Positions 7,137-7,198 of a DNA stretch of 7,198 nt are shown here, in pieces (positions within the stretch are counted from its first letter, which is position 1; every line of letters begins with the position of its first letter). The translations under genes were made by a program, and so were the position numbers. Origin of the DNA: Flavobacteriales bacterium UBA6969 (GTDB lineage Bacteria > Bacteroidota > Bacteroidia > Flavobacteriales_D > Sanyastnellaceae); NCBI GenBank assembly GCA_002448555.1, contig DJYV01000058.1, forward strand, positions 5,240-12,437, in the 5' to 3' direction. Under the pieces are notes generated by a model that saw only the letters and a list, made by a program, of their open reading frames with translations, made no database searches and was not told the origin of the DNA.

Positions 7137-7163
7137 CTAAAGTACGCCAAAACCCTTCCTCAA
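7137..7163 (-). promoter_or_regulatory. Weak candidate promoter of the peptidase gene
   Basis: On the minus strand, TACTTTAG (7144-7137) matches five of the six fixed positions of TAnnTTTG and lies four bases before the ATG. A TTG (7163-7161) lies 16 bases upstream and could be the -33 element, although the spacing is slightly short. As with the regulator gene, use of this site would give an almost leaderless message. The match is imperfect, and the true promoter may instead lie further upstream, including past the right edge of the window. Confidence 0.22.
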
Positions 7164-7198
7164 GGGCGGATTCTTATCGATTTGCGAAATCTACGATG

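Noticed and set aside
7153..7166. CCCTT-CCTC-AAGGG inverted repeat upstream of the peptidase gene
   Set aside because: Five-base arms are expected by chance at this frequency, and it is not placed like an obvious operator or terminator.
7179..7198. GATTT-GCG-AAATC repeat followed by an ATG at the very right edge (7196-7198), as a divergent gene start
   Set aside because: Only the start codon would be inside the window, so no coding evidence exists. It stays a possibility that the next 100 bases to the right would settle.

Overview
The window looks like chromosomal DNA from a G+C-rich member of the Bacteroidota, probably Flavobacteriales-like, though no marker gene fixes the genus. The evidence is a DUF5723-type outer-membrane barrel, signal peptides cut as Ala|Gln in all three SPase I-type exported proteins (the Bacteroidota 'Q-rule'), no Shine-Dalgarno sequence ahead of the starts, and a perfect TAnnTTTG -7 element at 3483-3490. 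I see no mobile element, CRISPR array, tRNA, rRNA or integration signature.

Layout: (1) positions 1-119, minus strand, hold the first 39 codons of a secreted protein cut by the left edge. (2) Positions 120-260 are a divergent intergenic region with a perfect 7-bp-arm palindrome at 168-182. (3) Positions 261-3475, plus strand, hold two genes that overlap by ATGA: a probable lipoprotein of unknown function and a DUF5723 beta-barrel protein. (4) Positions 3497-4579, plus strand, hold a WYL/WCX-type HTH regulator, 21 bp downstream and with its own -7 element abutting the start. (5) Positions 4583-7132, minus strand, hold a large secreted M14 zinc carboxypeptidase with a C-terminal GATase1-like domain; it converges on the regulator gene with only 3 bp between stops. 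(6) Positions 7133-7198 are the upstream region of the peptidase gene.

As a whole, the window is an envelope-oriented segment. The lipoprotein and the barrel protein are probably made together and may work together at the outer membrane. The regulator may be co-transcribed with them or have its own near-leaderless transcript. The peptidase is a separate unit for peptide degradation or processing outside the cytoplasm. Nothing clearly qualifies as a new defence or mobile system. The least understood element is the lipoprotein-DUF5723 pair with its palindrome-bearing upstream region.
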